A DNA stretch of 64,000 bases from Rossellomorea vietnamensis (GCF_008180615.1 NZ_VTEH01000002.1:62064-126063), one strand, 5' to 3'; counted from the first letter of the stretch, positions 1-10,616 are shown. The notes: a model not told the origin generated them from the letters alone. Made by a program: numbers and translations.

Positions 1-209
1 TGCATCATTTTTCACTTTCGGAGTATTTAATGCTGTTTAAATCACCGTTTTACTGCATTATCTTTTACTTTCCGAATATTTTATGCTGTTTAAATCACCG
101 TTTTACTGCATCATCTTTCACTTTCGGAAATTCCATGCATTTAAACCGCCTTTTTACTGCATCATTTTTCTCTTTCGGGAATTTCATGTTGTATAAACTC
201 TGTTAATCC
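1..209. repeat. Tandem 53-bp repeat array (four units), left window edge
   Basis: Four consecutive degenerate units begin at 1, 54, 107 and 158. Each starts with TGCATCAT and carries a CTTTCGG core, and the first two end with an identical ATCACCGTTTTAC. The unit lengths are 53, 53 and 51 bp, and the fourth is the most diverged. The array lies beyond the 3' end of the transporter gene and probably continues to the left of the window. No reading frame in it looks like a gene. Positions 210-287 hold nothing recognisable. Confidence 0.8.
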
Positions 210-287
210 ACTCGTCACGGCACCCGCTTCTCTACCTGCTGATAGTATGCAGGCTGCCCTTCAAAGGAACACCCATCACGGATATCC

Positions 288-1583
288 TTAATGCCCCACA
301 AACGGAATTATATACTTAAAATAAACATAAACCGTACAGACCGCCAATGAAATCAGGGTAATTGGGATCCCTATCAATAAGTAATGATAAAATTTAATTT
401 TTACGCTTTCTTTTGAAGCAAGACCGACGATCACCAGATTTGAAGAGGATCCAAGCAGAGTCCCGTTGCCTCCGAGACAGGCTCCTAATGCGAGTGACCA
501 CCATAGAGGGTCCATATCGACCATACCGAATTCCTGAAACTCTTCGATCACAGGGATCATTGCGGCCACAAATGGAATGTTGTCGACGACTGCGGAGAGT
601 AAACCAGTGCCCCATAAGATGACAAATGCGGTTGTCTTCATATCTCCTTCCGTCAATTTCATGATTTCCCGAGCAAGCTCGTCAATGAATCCCGCCTCTT
701 CTATCCCGCCCACTAGCAAAAAGAGACCTATGAAGAAAAAGAGTGTTCCCCACTCCACTTCTCTTAAGATTTCTTCAGGGTCATAAATTTTCTCCAGCAA
801 CAGCATGATCAGCACGGCTCCTGCCAAAGCGACAGAAGTGACATCGAGGTGAAGCACCGGATGTAAAGAAAAGCCAGCCAGCACCAGGCCGAGCACACTG
901 ATAGCTGCTATGAGTCCATTATTTCTTTTTAAATAGGTTTTGGCATCAATGCCTCTCAATAAGAGCTTTTTATCTTCTCTTACAATCAAAATATCTTTAT
1001 AGATCAGACAGATGATGGTGATGGTTATCAGCAGGATCAGTGCCGAAACAGGTAAAAGATTTTGCAGGAAAGCATTGAATGTAAAATGTTTTACCGCCTG
1101 GCCGATCATCATGTTCGGGGGGTCTCCGATCAGTGTTGCAGTCCCGCCGATATTACAGGCCAGAATCATCATCACTAAGTAAGGCAGCGGCGGCAGGTCC
1201 AGAACTTTTGTTAACGTAAACAATATCGGCACCAAAAGCATGGCGATTGTCACATTGGCTAAAAAGGCAGATCCCACAGCTGATAGGAGCGAGAACACAA
1301 CGAGGAGGGCCAGTCCATTGCCATTGACCGCCTGGGCCAGCCTGATTGCCAGAAATTCAAAGAAACCAGTCTTACTTGTCACTGTGACAATCAGCATCAT
1401 GGAAAACAGCAGGGCGATCGTCTTCCAGTCAATATAGGTGAATAATGCTTTTTCGATGGAAAAAGCCCCGATCAAAAGCATCGCTACTCCTCCGGCTAAG
1501 CTCGCGAGTATCCTGTTCCATTTTTCGGTGATCAATAAAATATAAACAGCAATGAATACCGCCAATATAATAAAGGGTGACAT
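288..1583 (-). CDS. ArsB/NhaD-type (SLC13 / citrate-transporter superfamily) membrane transporter
   Basis: This is a polytopic inner-membrane carrier of about 431 residues, almost entirely hydrophobic, of the ion transporter superfamily that includes ArsB, NhaD and P-protein permeases. The GDPPN signature lies at residues 153-157 after a GGTATLI stretch. The matching second-half motif is NGTLLGSSSN near residue 385, so both inverted halves are present. The substrate cannot be told from sequence: sodium, an organic anion or arsenite are all possible, and no arsR or arsC lies nearby. The ATG at 1583 is chosen because AAAGGAGAG stands 8 bp before it; an in-frame extension to 1631 has no ribosome site. 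It is divergent from the TIGR04086 gene. Confidence 0.8.
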   Translation of the reverse strand: MSPFIILAVFIAVYILLITEKWNRILASLAGGVAMLLIGAFSIEKALFTYIDWKTIALLFSMMLIVTVTSKTGFFEFLAIRLAQAVNGNGLALLVVFSLLSAVGSAFLANVTIAMLLVPILFTLTKVLDLPPLPYLVMMILACNIGGTATLIGDPPNMMIGQAVKHFTFNAFLQNLLPVSALILLITITIICLIYKDILIVREDKKLLLRGIDAKTYLKRNNGLIAAISVLGLVLAGFSLHPVLHLDVTSVALAGAVLIMLLLEKIYDPEEILREVEWGTLFFFIGLFLLVGGIEEAGFIDELAREIMKLTEGDMKTTAFVILWGTGLLSAVVDNIPFVAAMIPVIEEFQEFGMVDMDPLWWSLALGACLGGNGTLLGSSSNLVIVGLASKESVKIKFYHYLLIGIPITLISLAVCTVYVYFKYIIPFVGH

Positions 1584-1765
1584 ACATCCCTCTCCTTTAG
1601 GTTCTATGTATATTAAAACTGCAAAAAACAAATCGAACAGACTGCTTGTATCATTGTATGAAGCTTGGCCGCCAAAAATTATAGTCTATTTTTTTCTTTC
1701 ACGAATATGCTTGTACTAGGAAAAGCTTGCAATTTTCATGTTTGAAAGGAAAGGAGAGGGAGACT

Positions 1766-2146
1766 ATAGAAGCCAAGAAAATGGGAAGCGCGATTTTATT
1801 TGGAACTGGGACCATCTTGGTTATTGCCGCTGCTGCAAGTTTAATTTTTGCTTTGATGCTTCGTTTTACAAGCTTGGAAGAAAGTTCAATCAGCTTAGCG
1901 GTCACAATCATTTCATTTCTTGCTTTATTCGTCGGTGGATTCATGTCAGGCGGGAAGGGCAAAGAAAAAGGATTGGTGCTTGGAGGTCTTACTGGACTGT
2001 TATTTTCTGTAGGAGTTTTTTTATTTCAGTATCTGGGGTATGACTCCTTGTTTTCAGTTAAACAGTTTGTTTATCATGGCTGTTTTATCGTCACCTGTAT
2101 GATGGGCGGTATATTAGGAGTGAATGTCAGCGGGGGCAAGTCTTGA
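1766..2146 (+). CDS. TIGR04086 family (YrzE-like) membrane protein, probable AUA start
   Basis: A small membrane protein of about 126 residues with four predicted hydrophobic segments and Gly-rich loops (FVGGFMSGGK, MMGGILGVN). The family is found beside yajC-tgt in Bacillales and has no known function. The start is odd. The only good ribosome site, AGGAG at 1752-1756, is correctly spaced for ATA at 1766, giving MEAKKMGSAI. In-frame TTG codons at 1727 and 1742 have no SD sequence upstream, and the first in-frame ATG at 1781 is too far from AGGAG. An ATG at 1738 is out of frame. The product call is good but the start is uncertain. Confidence 0.75.
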   Translation: MEAKKMGSAILFGTGTILVIAAAASLIFALMLRFTSLEESSISLAVTIISFLALFVGGFMSGGKGKEKGLVLGGLTGLLFSVGVFLFQYLGYDSLFSVKQFVYHGCFIVTCMMGGILGVNVSGGKS

Positions 2147-2311
2147 TGGGCGCTGCATCTAATGGATGCAGTGCTTCAGCTTGTTTTTTAAAAAGGAACG
2201 ACTGAGGCTGCTGATCTTTTTTGATATAGCTTGCTGCTTTCGTCCTTCCCCTGGGTGCGCCATCTTGTTTATTAGGAATTCTCATTATTTAAATTTAAGA
2301 AAATAGCCATA

Positions 2312-2345
2312 GAAAAAGAGCTGCATTTTTCATTGCAGCTCTTTA
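2312..2345 (-). terminator. Rho-independent terminator after yajC
   Basis: On the minus strand AAAGAGCTGCA and TGCAGCTCTTT form an 11-bp stem followed by a T-rich run. It starts just past the yajC stop codon and ends the queA-tgt-yajC transcript. Confidence 0.9.
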
Positions 2346-2347
2346 CA

Positions 2348-2608
2348 TTATGCTTTGATGACTTCACGTACAGCGTTCCTGTCGTATGTAAGACGGCTTC
2401 CATCTCCACATTTCACGACGATGGCACCTTCTTCGATTGCATCGATGATTCCGTGCAAACCGCCGATCGTGATGATCTTGTCCCCTTTTTGCAGGTCATT
2501 CTGCATTTGCTGTACCGCTTTCTGGCGCTTTTGCTGCGGACGGATCAACAAGAAGTAGAACAGTACGAACATAAGCAGTAAAGGTATTAAAGTAGCAAAC
2601 GTATCCAT
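2348..2608 (-). CDS. yajC: Preprotein translocase accessory subunit YajC
   Basis: An 86-residue protein with one N-terminal transmembrane helix (about residues 4-22, LIPLLLMFVLFYFLLIRP), then the conserved cytosolic segment with RPQQKRQK and a compact beta domain (KGDKIITIGGLHG). YajC associates with SecDF and the SecYEG translocon in the membrane. Its length is normal for the family. AAAGGAGG stands just before the ATG. It follows tgt on the same strand with a 55-bp gap and is the last gene of the queuosine operon before a strong terminator. Confidence 0.95.
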   Translation of the reverse strand: MDTFATLIPLLLMFVLFYFLLIRPQQKRQKAVQQMQNDLQKGDKIITIGGLHGIIDAIEEGAIVVKCGDGSRLTYDRNAVREVIKA

Positions 2609-2663
2609 TTTTCAACCTCCTTTCGAGTGAGGATGTTTTATTCTTATGAAAGACATCCCAAAA

Positions 2664-3824
<1,161 letters not shown>

Positions 3825-4847
3825 TTACAGAATCAGCATGCTGTCGCCAAAGCTGAAAAATCTGTACTTTTCCTCTACAGCCGTATTATAAGCGTTCAAA
3901 ATGATTTCCCTGCTTGTAAAGGCGCTGACAAGCATGATCAACGTGGATTTCGGTAAATGAAAATTGGTGATTAACCCGTCAATAGCCTTAAATTCATAAC
4001 CAGGGTAAATGAAAATATCTGTCCAGCCGCTTTCTTCCACAAACTTTCCATGCTTAGAAGCAATGGTCTCCAAAGTTCTGGTAGAGGTTGTACCGACTGT
4101 GATAATCCGGCCGCCGCTTTCTTTGACGTCATTAAGAAGGCGTGCGGTCCCTTCGGTAACTTGGTAAAACTCCGAATGCATGTCATGTTCATCAATACTG
4201 TCAACTGATACAGGACGGAAAGTCCCCAGACCGACATGCAGAGTGATAAAGGCAACATGAACGCCTTTTTTCCGGATGCTGTCAAGCAGCTCTTCAGTAA
4301 AATGAAGCCCGGCTGTCGGTGCAGCCGCAGACCCTCTTTCACGGGCAAAAACCGTTTGATAGCGGTCCTGGTCGTCAAGTTTCTCGCTTATATATGGAGG
4401 AAGAGGCATTTCCCCGAGTTCATCAAGGACTTCATAGAAAATCCCTTCATAATGGAACTCCAGAATCCGTCCTCCTTGTTCCTTCTCTTCCGTACACACG
4501 GCACTCAATTTTCCTTCTCCAAATGAGATCCTGGTCCCGACTTTCACTCTTTTAGCCGGCTTGATAAGGGTTTCCCAAGAATCACTTTCCTCTTGTTTCA
4601 GAAGAAGCACCTCTATTTTGGCGCCGGTTTCTTCTTTGACCCCGAACAATCGGGCAGGAAGGACACGAGTGTCGTTCAAAACCAGACAGTCCCCTTCTTT
4701 CAGGAAGTCTGTTACATCTTTAAATGTTTTATGCTGCAGATCTCCACTCTTGCGGTCGATGGCCATCAGTCTGCTCTCTGAACGTTTCTCAAGAGGAGTC
4801 TGGGCAATCAGTTCTTCCGGCAGATGGAAATCAAAATCTTCAACCTT
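3825..4847 (-). CDS. queA: S-adenosylmethionine:tRNA ribosyltransferase-isomerase
   Basis: QueA transfers and isomerises the ribosyl part of S-adenosylmethionine onto preQ1-tRNA to form epoxyqueuosine. The protein begins [17 protein letters not shown], the standard family start. It also has [12 protein letters not shown], the [12 protein letters not shown] segment and the C-terminal [17 protein letters not shown]. The TTG at 4847 is preferred because AAGGTGA stands 5-6 bp before it and it gives the usual length of 340 residues. The ATG at 4880 lacks a ribosome site. It is the first gene of the queA-tgt-yajC operon. Confidence 0.95.
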   Translation of the reverse strand, partial: KVEDFDFHLPEELIAQTPLEKRSESRLMAIDRKSGDLQHKTFKDVTDFLKEGDCLVLNDTRVLPARLFGVKEETGAKIEVLLLKQEESDSWETLIKPAKRVKVGTRISFGEGKLSAVCTEEKEQGGRILEFHYEGIFYEVLDELGEMPLPPYISEKLDDQDRYQTVFARERGSAAAPTAGLHFTEELLDSIRKKGVHVAFITLHVGLGTFRPVSVDSIDEHDMHSEFYQVTEGTARLLNDVKESGGRIITVGTTSTRTLETIASKHGKFVEESGWTDIFIYPGYEFKAIDGLITNFHLPKSTLIMLVSAFTSREIILNAYNTAVEEKYRFFSFGDSMLIL

Positions 4848-5137
4848 CAAAATTCTCACCTTACTTTTTATAATATTCATTCATAGAAGCTCTATTCGTT
4901 GGGCTGTTGCCGCAAAGATTGTTGTAATTCAAAAAATGATTTCCGCTCAAGATGAACGACTCCGTTCCGTACTCACATGAAGGAACCTTTCTTTTTCGAG
5001 TAGCAATAGGAATTTCTCTGATTAAGCTTAGCAAAGAATGATGTCCCACAACAAAGCCGTAACTATCGGATAAAATATAAATGCTTAACTTTTTCAGCAG
5101 AGATGCGTAATATGCTATCTTCCACCTTTAATGTATC

Positions 5138-5344
5138 CTATCTAAACCGGCCGATAATGTAAAAAATTAATGATAATACAATACTGGCGATTATGGATGT
5201 CACCACTGGAAAATAAAATGTTGAATTTTCCTTCTTAATGATGATATCGCCCGGCAGCCTTCCCAGTTTCGTAAATGCCATTAAGAAACCAAGAATAAGC
5301 AGCACTGCACCAGCTATCATCAAGAACTTAGGAAGCCCTGTCAT
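5138..5344 (-). CDS. DUF2905 family small membrane protein
   Basis: A 68-residue protein with two transmembrane helices (about residues 5-25 and 45-65) around the family signature [13 protein letters not shown]. Its function is unknown, but the gene is widely linked to ruvB in Firmicutes. The ATG overlaps the ruvB stop codon (ATGA, 4 bp), so it is translationally coupled to ruvB and ends the ruvA-ruvB operon. The 290 bp between it and queA hold no convincing gene. Confidence 0.88.
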   Translation of the reverse strand: MTGLPKFLMIAGAVLLILGFLMAFTKLGRLPGDIIIKKENSTFYFPVVTSIIASIVLSLIFYIIGRFR

Positions 5345-6342
5345 GCGTTGGGAACCTCCAATCCAAAATGGTCGTAAACAAGAGAGGTGACCGTTCTTCC
5401 TCTTGGTGTCCGCTGGAGAAACCCGATTTGAAGCAGATACGGTTCATAGACATCTTCAATGGTATGAGACTCTTCTCCGATACTTGCCGCTATTGTATCG
5501 AGCCCAACCGGTCCGCCTTTGAATCTTTCAATGATGCCCTTCAGTAATTTATGGTCAATATGATCAAGTCCAAGTTTATCTACCTGCAGCAGTTCAAGGG
5601 CATGATTTGCCATGTCGGCAGTGATTTCTCCATTGCCCCGTACCTGGGCGAAATCCCTGACCCTTCGCAAAAGGCGGTTGGCAATCCTGGGAGTCCCCCT
5701 TGACCTTTTTGCGAGCTCCACCGAGGCCAGGCCGTCAATTACTGTATCGAGGATTTCAGACGTCCGAATGACAATTTCACGAAGCTGTTCCTCATTATAA
5801 TACTCCAGCCTGCACAATACCCCAAAACGATCTCGGAGCGGAGCGGAAAGGGCACCGGCTCTTGTCGTTGCCCCCACCAATGTAAAAGGAGGCAGGTCAA
5901 GCCGGACAGAACGGGCACTAGGACCGTTACCAATCACAATATCTAGGCAGAAATCCTCCATTGCAGGATACAGGACTTCTTCTATTGACCGCGGAAGCCT
6001 GTGAATTTCGTCTATGAAGAGGACATCCCCGGGTTCCAAAGAAGTCAGGATTGCCGCCAGATCCCCAGGACGTTCGATTGCAGGCCCTGAAGTGGTCCGT
6101 AAATTGACGCCCATTTCGTTTGCGATGACAGCCGCAAGGGTCGTTTTCCCAAGACCCGGAGGCCCATAAAGGAGTACGTGATCCAGGGTTTCCTGCCTCA
6201 TCCTGGCTGCTTCAATGAAAATACCGAGGTTATTCTTTACTTTATCTTGTCCAATATATTGATTTAATGTCTGCGGCCTTAAGGAAAGTTCAAAGGAATG
6301 ATCGCTTGTTTCTGCTTCTGAAGATACAACTCTCTCTTCCAA
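5341..6342 (-). CDS. ruvB: Holliday junction branch-migration DNA helicase RuvB
   Basis: RuvB is the AAA+ motor that, as a hexamer with RuvA, drives branch migration of Holliday junctions in recombinational repair. The 333-residue protein has Walker [10 protein letters not shown] (residues 60-68), Walker [10 protein letters not shown] (about 107-115), sensor region VGATTRAG, arginine-finger segment APLRDRFG and the C-terminal winged helix (LQRTPRGR). The start is TTG with AAGGAGG 8 bp upstream. It lies 24 bp after ruvA and overlaps the DUF2905 gene by 4 bp. Confidence 0.97.
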   Translation of the reverse strand: MEERVVSSEAETSDHSFELSLRPQTLNQYIGQDKVKNNLGIFIEAARMRQETLDHVLLYGPPGLGKTTLAAVIANEMGVNLRTTSGPAIERPGDLAAILTSLEPGDVLFIDEIHRLPRSIEEVLYPAMEDFCLDIVIGNGPSARSVRLDLPPFTLVGATTRAGALSAPLRDRFGVLCRLEYYNEEQLREIVIRTSEILDTVIDGLASVELAKRSRGTPRIANRLLRRVRDFAQVRGNGEITADMANHALELLQVDKLGLDHIDHKLLKGIIERFKGGPVGLDTIAASIGEESHTIEDVYEPYLLQIGFLQRTPRGRTVTSLVYDHFGLEVPNA

Positions 6343-6366
6343 CAGCTCCGCCTCCTTTCTTGATCA

Positions 6367-6975
6367 CTATTTCAATAATAATTTCAAGGCATCCTTGATG
6401 AGCTCATCAGTCGTTTTCCCCTGAGAAGTCAGCTTCGGTGTGACCTTTTTGATTTCTCTTTCTGAATAGCCGAGTGCCTTTAATGCAAGAGCGGCTTCCT
6501 CGATCAGTTCATCATTATTTGAGACAGCCTCATGCTTCCCTTCATTAAACAGGTTAGGAAAGTAATCAGGCACAACATCCTGCAGTTTCCCTTTCAAATC
6601 AAGGATCATCTGCCTAGCTGTTTTCTTTCCAACGCCTGGAAATTTTGTCAAGAATCCCTCGTCTTCTCCTTCGATTGCCGATATGACCTGTTCAGGAGCA
6701 CCACTGGCAAGGATGGCAAGAGCACCCTTCGGACCGATCCCGGATACGTTCAGCAGCTTAATGAAAAGCAGCTTTTCCTCCATTGTCAGAAAACCGTACA
6801 GCGCCAAAATATCTTCTCTCACGTGCTGATATGTATAGATCGTTTTCTCTTGATTCTCATATTTCGAAAACAGGAATGGATTGCTTGTGAAAATCTGATA
6901 ACCGATACCGGCATTTTCAAGCACCACATATTCCGGCCCCACTCTTTTTACAGTTCCATTTATATATTCATACAT
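6367..6975 (-). CDS. ruvA: Holliday junction DNA-binding protein RuvA
   Basis: RuvA tetramers bind the four-way junction and load RuvB. The 202-residue protein has the N-terminal OB fold ([20 protein letters not shown]), tandem helix-hairpin-helix motifs ([13 protein letters not shown] and [19 protein letters not shown]), and a C-terminal three-helix domain that contacts RuvB ([12 protein letters not shown]). It is the first gene of the ruvA-ruvB-DUF2905 operon. Confidence 0.97.
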   Translation of the reverse strand: MYEYINGTVKRVGPEYVVLENAGIGYQIFTSNPFLFSKYENQEKTIYTYQHVREDILALYGFLTMEEKLLFIKLLNVSGIGPKGALAILASGAPEQVISAIEGEDEGFLTKFPGVGKKTARQMILDLKGKLQDVVPDYFPNLFNEGKHEAVSNNDELIEEAALALKALGYSEREIKKVTPKLTSQGKTTDELIKDALKLLLK

Positions 6976-7130
6976 GTGATATCTTCTCTCCCTTAATCAC
7001 TTCATTGTACCATAAGAATGACGGTTTTCGGGCTTTCTGATAATTCCTATATCACCACCCGAAACATCTGTTCTTATTCTACCAAAAAAACAGGAGAAAG
7101 ACATAACTTGCCCTAAAATAACTTCATTCA

Positions 7131-7252
7131 CAAAAGCGGAAGCGCCTTGTCCAGCCCCGACAGGCAAATATTCCACAGAGAAGAAAAGGCGCTCTTCCCT
7201 TTTATTCTCTGTGGGTTATTTGACCAAGAGGGTCTAGGCGCCGGAGCTGGAC
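7131..7252. repeat. Dispersed hairpin repeat element, copy A
   Basis: A roughly 120-bp element starting AAGCGGAAGCGCC and ending GCGCCGGAGCTGGA. The ends pair with each other, and an internal stem GAGAAGAAAAGG/CCTTTTATTCTC lies inside. A close second copy, with matching changes on both sides of the inner stem, occurs at 53994-54118. It lies between ruvA and bofC. The rest of the 6976-7342 gap holds only the bofC terminator. Confidence 0.85.
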
Positions 7253-7310
7253 GTGGATAATATAGTTAAAAGTTGTTCTCAAAGATTAATTCTAAAACTT
7301 CCTATGCAAC

Positions 7311-7342
7311 AAAAAATAACCGGCTCAGTTATTCAGCCGGTT
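7311..7342 (-). terminator. Terminator after bofC
   Basis: On the minus strand AACCGGCT and AGCCGGTT pair around a 9-nt loop and are followed by ATTTTTT. The stem begins directly at the bofC stop codon. Confidence 0.88.
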
Positions 7343-7915
7343 TTACTCAAAAGAAGCATCTTCTTTCAATGAATAAGGTTGAAAGCTTTGAATGACTTGT
7401 TCATAACTTTGCTTTGATTTCACTGGTATTCCTTTCACCAGTTCATCACGCTTTCCGCTTTCAAGCTTTTGTATATCAAGTTGAAAAAAGGATTGGATGA
7501 TTTCAGACTGGCCGGGCCTTCCATTAAAGATAGAAAGCACTCCGTCATCTGAAATGCCAAAGTAGCCGTTTGATTTCAACAAGGGAGATATATCATCAAC
7601 ATCCTGGCGGAAAACGACTTGCTCTTCGGTCATATCAACGAGTTCCCAGGCGGCGTAGCCTGCCCAGAAATCTTCCATGGACCAAATGGTCTCAGACTTG
7701 ATTTCTTCACTGACCTCGCCATCAAGATAGACACGCTCCAAGATCACATCTACCTTATGCGGATCGGGTGCTGTATCAACCTGTTCAGCCGCCTGCGGAT
7801 TCTCTGCGGCTTCTTTCTCGATCTTTCCGTCATCATGAAAGAAAGTGAAATAAAACGCGCCGATCAGCAGCATTACCATAAACACGACTCGAATTTTAAC
7901 CGTCATCGTGATCAC
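7343..7915 (-). CDS. bofC: Forespore protein BofC, sigma-K checkpoint regulator
   Basis: A 190-residue secreted or membrane-anchored protein with one N-terminal hydrophobic segment (about residues 7-25) and the BofC two-domain core. That core includes VILERVYLDGEVSEE, SMEDFWAGYAAW and the C-terminal domain starting near GYFGISDDGVLSIF. In B. subtilis BofC acts in the intermembrane space as an inhibitor of the SpoIVB protease, and so delays SpoIVFB-dependent processing of pro-sigmaK. Both SpoIVFA and SpoIVFB are encoded elsewhere in this window. It is monocistronic with its own terminator. The product is recognised from sequence; the role is from family knowledge. Confidence 0.92.
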   Translation of the reverse strand: MITMTVKIRVVFMVMLLIGAFYFTFFHDDGKIEKEAAENPQAAEQVDTAPDPHKVDVILERVYLDGEVSEEIKSETIWSMEDFWAGYAAWELVDMTEEQVVFRQDVDDISPLLKSNGYFGISDDGVLSIFNGRPGQSEIIQSFFQLDIQKLESGKRDELVKGIPVKSKQSYEQVIQSFQPYSLKEDASFE

Positions 7916-8227
7916 CTCAAACTTGTTAGTTTATTGTCCGTGAATCAAACGGAAAATGATACATTTCTTTAATCACTGATTATAGTCTGACCATTTTTTA
8001 ACAAAACTATCCCTCTTAAAGGTATATTTTTCTATAATTTCTCTGCATAAAGCAATGCTCTTCTTCATTTGTTAGAATTCCCAAAACTGTCGCAGGATTC
8101 ACCGGGAATAGCTCGATAAGATGAAAGAATCCTTTGAATAGAAAAGCCCATGTGTCCAGGTATAACCACAAATAACTATCAACCCGCTAAGAAATTTCTT
8201 CATGAAATTTACATTCCAGCTGCAACA

Positions 8228-8250
8228 CAAAAAAGCGGGGAAATCCCCGC
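8228..8250 (-). terminator. Terminator after the YhcN/YlaJ-type lipoprotein gene
   Basis: On the minus strand GCGGGGATTTCCCCGC forms a GC-rich stem followed by TTTTTT. The 7916-8227 stretch upstream of bofC holds no recognisable gene. Confidence 0.92.
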
Positions 8251-8251
8251 C

Positions 8252-8974
8252 TTATCCTTCGCCTCTTATCGACCTTAATATATCGTGTATGTCCATTTGA
8301 ATAGCTTCCCGGGGACCGCCATCCCGCAAATCGTTGTCGATGTTACGAATACGGCTGAATGTTCCTTCGTCAGACGCCACAGTGACTGTCCTGCCTTTTA
8401 AATATGGCTGTACGGCCCGCTCGATTTTTTTCTCTGTCTCATCAAACCTGTTGTCGTCTTCGAGGTCAACCGCTATCAAGACATTGGTTCCGTAGGTGAC
8501 CGAGCGGACATCATTGACATTCTCAATGGAAGCAGTGACGTCTCCTATTTTTTCGGCAAGATCGCCTTCATAAGCCGTGTAGTAGGAACGCCGCGCTTCC
8601 CTTGTATTATCATCCAGATGGCCGTGATAATTGGCATCTCCATGGCTCGCTCTTTCATCCCGCAGGAAAAAGTTACGATCATCTTCTGCAAGAGGTTTGG
8701 AAGGGTTTTGCGGATTCCCATCCGTATCTCTCACATGAAGGTATCTCCTCTTTCCTTCTCTGATTGCCTGCCCTTCCTGCCCGATTGAGTGATCATACCA
8801 TTCTGTTATCGGGCCGTCCCGGTCTTCGTTTTTGTCATTCCCATGTCCTTCATTGGAATAAAAACCCATAGGTTCGTAAGAATCTGCACCCTGTCCGCCT
8901 GCAGCATCATCGGCTCCGTTACAAGCTCCGAGAAGGATCGCAGATAAAGGAATCAGCAAAAGCTTTTTATGCAT
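8252..8974 (-). CDS. YhcN/YlaJ family sporulation lipoprotein (CoxA-like by position)
   Basis: A 240-residue predicted lipoprotein. Its signal sequence ends in the lipobox LLGAC, with the lipidated Cys about 17 residues from the start. A charged Gly/Asp-rich region follows, then the YhcN/YlaJ domain (residues about 115-235; VNDVRSVTYGTNVLIAVDLE and VAVQPYLKG-type segments). Members are spore cortex or forespore proteins. In B. subtilis coxA, of the same family, lies next to safA, so this is the likely positional equivalent. ATG 8974 is chosen because GAGGGTGG precedes it; a TTG at 8995 would disrupt the signal peptide. Confidence 0.85.
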   Translation of the reverse strand: MHKKLLLIPLSAILLGACNGADDAAGGQGADSYEPMGFYSNEGHGNDKNEDRDGPITEWYDHSIGQEGQAIREGKRRYLHVRDTDGNPQNPSKPLAEDDRNFFLRDERASHGDANYHGHLDDNTREARRSYYTAYEGDLAEKIGDVTASIENVNDVRSVTYGTNVLIAVDLEDDNRFDETEKKIERAVQPYLKGRTVTVASDEGTFSRIRNIDNDLRDGGPREAIQMDIHDILRSIRGEG

Positions 8975-9324
8975 TGAAGCCACCCTCTTCCGCAAACTTT
9001 GAGCATAATCGCTCCTTGTTAGCTTGCGGAAACCTTTTAAGGATGATTCTGTTTTGCAGGGACAAAAAGCTGGACACGTCTCCTGAATTTGGATGGGTCC
9101 CTCCTCAAAATTTTGCTGATAAACTAGAACTAACGTTGTATGAAAAAGGGAGATTTCGGCTTGGCAAAACTATTATCTTATACACTTTAAATCGTACTTA
9201 TACTGTGAGGATGACTATAATAGCTTTTTTAAAGATAGATGGTGGCGGATCTGCCTTCTTGGGAGTTTTTATAAAAGATTGTTGATTTTGAATGATTTTT
9301 CCCTCCTTCCCTTTTACGTAGGAT

Positions 9325-9596
9325 GATTGGAGCGGAAGGCGTGCGACCTCCTGCGGGACTAGCGGGACAGGTGAGACCCCGCAGGCGAAGCCGAGGAGGC
9401 TCATCCAGCTCCAGCGGCCAGCGACTAGCAGATTTCGGTCTCTCTCCTTGCGATAAGTCATCATCGAATCGCTGTCGCTCTTCGTGATTCCTTTATCTCA
9501 TGCGAGAGCCCTAAAATCTGTACGTCGCTGAACGGCCGCTTCCACTTTTGCTTCACCGCCCGCCCCGCGGAGTCGTGCGCCTGGAGCGGAAATCCC
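9325..9596. repeat. Compound dispersed repeat: outer element interrupted by an inner element
   Basis: The outer element reads GGAGCGGAAGGCG at the left, then CTGCGGGA, GACCCCGCAGGC and GAGGAGGCTCA, and resumes at 9553 with TCACCGCCCGCCCCGCGG, ending GGAGCGGAAATC. Between 9404 and 9552 sits a second hairpin element whose ends pair (TCCAGCTCCAGCGGCC against GGCCGCTTCC). Its core matches the repeat at 53836-53988 in inverted orientation. TCA occurs on both sides of the inner element. Nothing else is recognisable in the 8975-9664 gap. Confidence 0.8.
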
Positions 9597-9664
9597 TTCG
9601 ATTAGAAAAGCCACAATCTTTGCGAAAAGAACCTTTTATTTAGTCTGATTCCCACTAGCTGCCT

Positions 9665-10615
9665 TCACAATTTCTTTTGTATTTCCCTGCAGCACCTCAT
9701 TCTTGATTGAAACTGATACAGCGTCAGGTCAATCAAGTAATACCAGACGCTTTTCTGGTAGCTGTAGTTTTCACGAAAGAACCGATTCCATTCTCTGTAG
9801 ATGTCTGATGAATAAAGAATACTGTGTAAAAAGGTACTGCTTTCTTTATAGTTGGAAAGCTGCACATGTTTCCATAACAAATCCGGCGACCAGTTTATAT
9901 GCGGAAAAATTCTGTTGGCAAATTGAATATAATCCACTTCGGGGGGACCTGAGGATATTAAATCCAGATCAATGATGAATAGCTTATGATTGGTATCGCG
10001 CAGAAAATTATGATGCGCTAAATCTCCATGAAGAATGCAAGGTTCTTCACTGAAACCGGATTTGACCATGCCTGCCAGAGCTTGCTCCCCCAGCAATATA
10101 TAAGTATCAATGACTTCGAGCGGAACCAAAGAACTCAGCTGTTGTCTGTTTCCAACGAATTCATCCAGCCTTGCCCTCCATTTTTCCAGCAGCCTCTGGC
10201 CCTTCAATGATTTAAAGTCCTTCCTCATCAAAGCAGTGCGTGAGTTGTAATGAAATTTCTCAAGGACAGCAAGTGCTTCCTGTCTTTGGGAATATGTGTG
10301 GTATGTGAAATTGCCGCCTGTAACGATCCATTTCGTTAGACCAGCCGTTTTTCCATCTATTACAATACTGTCAGTCTGATGAAGAGGATGAAAAGAAGGA
10401 ATTTTTGTAAAACCTTCTTTGCTGAGCTCTTCCATCACTTCTTTTTGCAGCTGAAATCTTCGGGAAGAAGAATAAAGCTTTAAAAACCAATTCCCCTCAT
10501 CTGTTTGGACTTTCCATTTTCCTTCTTTAATCCTTTTTAGAGTGATGGTTTGGCTTCCAAGTTTGTTTTTTAATAAAAAAAGGAGACGATTTTGAAAACC
10601 GTCTCCACTTGTCAT
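9665..10615 (-). CDS. CotS/aminoglycoside phosphotransferase-like kinase, probable spore coat protein
   Basis: A kinase-fold protein of about 316 residues. The catalytic loop ILHGDLAHHNFL (HGDxxxxN) and the metal-binding IIDLD segment are both intact, as in choline/aminoglycoside kinases and the CotS/CotI/YutH spore coat family. The substrate is unknown. It directly follows safA: the ATG at 10615 lies 1 nt after the safA stop, which suggests translational coupling. TTG 10639 and ATG 10633 are alternative starts inside safA, and none has a clear SD. Being downstream of safA suggests mother-cell expression and a coat role. That role is inference. Confidence 0.8.
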   Translation of the reverse strand: MTSGDGFQNRLLFLLKNKLGSQTITLKRIKEGKWKVQTDEGNWFLKLYSSSRRFQLQKEVMEELSKEGFTKIPSFHPLHQTDSIVIDGKTAGLTKWIVTGGNFTYHTYSQRQEALAVLEKFHYNSRTALMRKDFKSLKGQRLLEKWRARLDEFVGNRQQLSSLVPLEVIDTYILLGEQALAGMVKSGFSEEPCILHGDLAHHNFLRDTNHKLFIIDLDLISSGPPEVDYIQFANRIFPHINWSPDLLWKHVQLSNYKESSTFLHSILYSSDIYREWNRFFRENYSYQKSVWYYLIDLTLYQFQSRMRCCREIQKKL

Positions 10616-10616
10616 A

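Noticed and set aside
1738..2043. 101-codon frame from ATG 1738 overlapping the TIGR04086 gene
   Set aside because: It is out of frame with the conserved membrane protein, has no SD before its ATG and has shadow-like composition.
4861..5049. Minus-strand 62-codon frame between queA and the DUF2905 gene
   Set aside because: It lacks a ribosome site, has an atypical composition and overlaps the likely queA leader.
8974..9464. Small open frames on both strands upstream of the lipoprotein gene
   Set aside because: One is largely made of the dispersed repeat and the other has no ribosome site or protein-like pattern.
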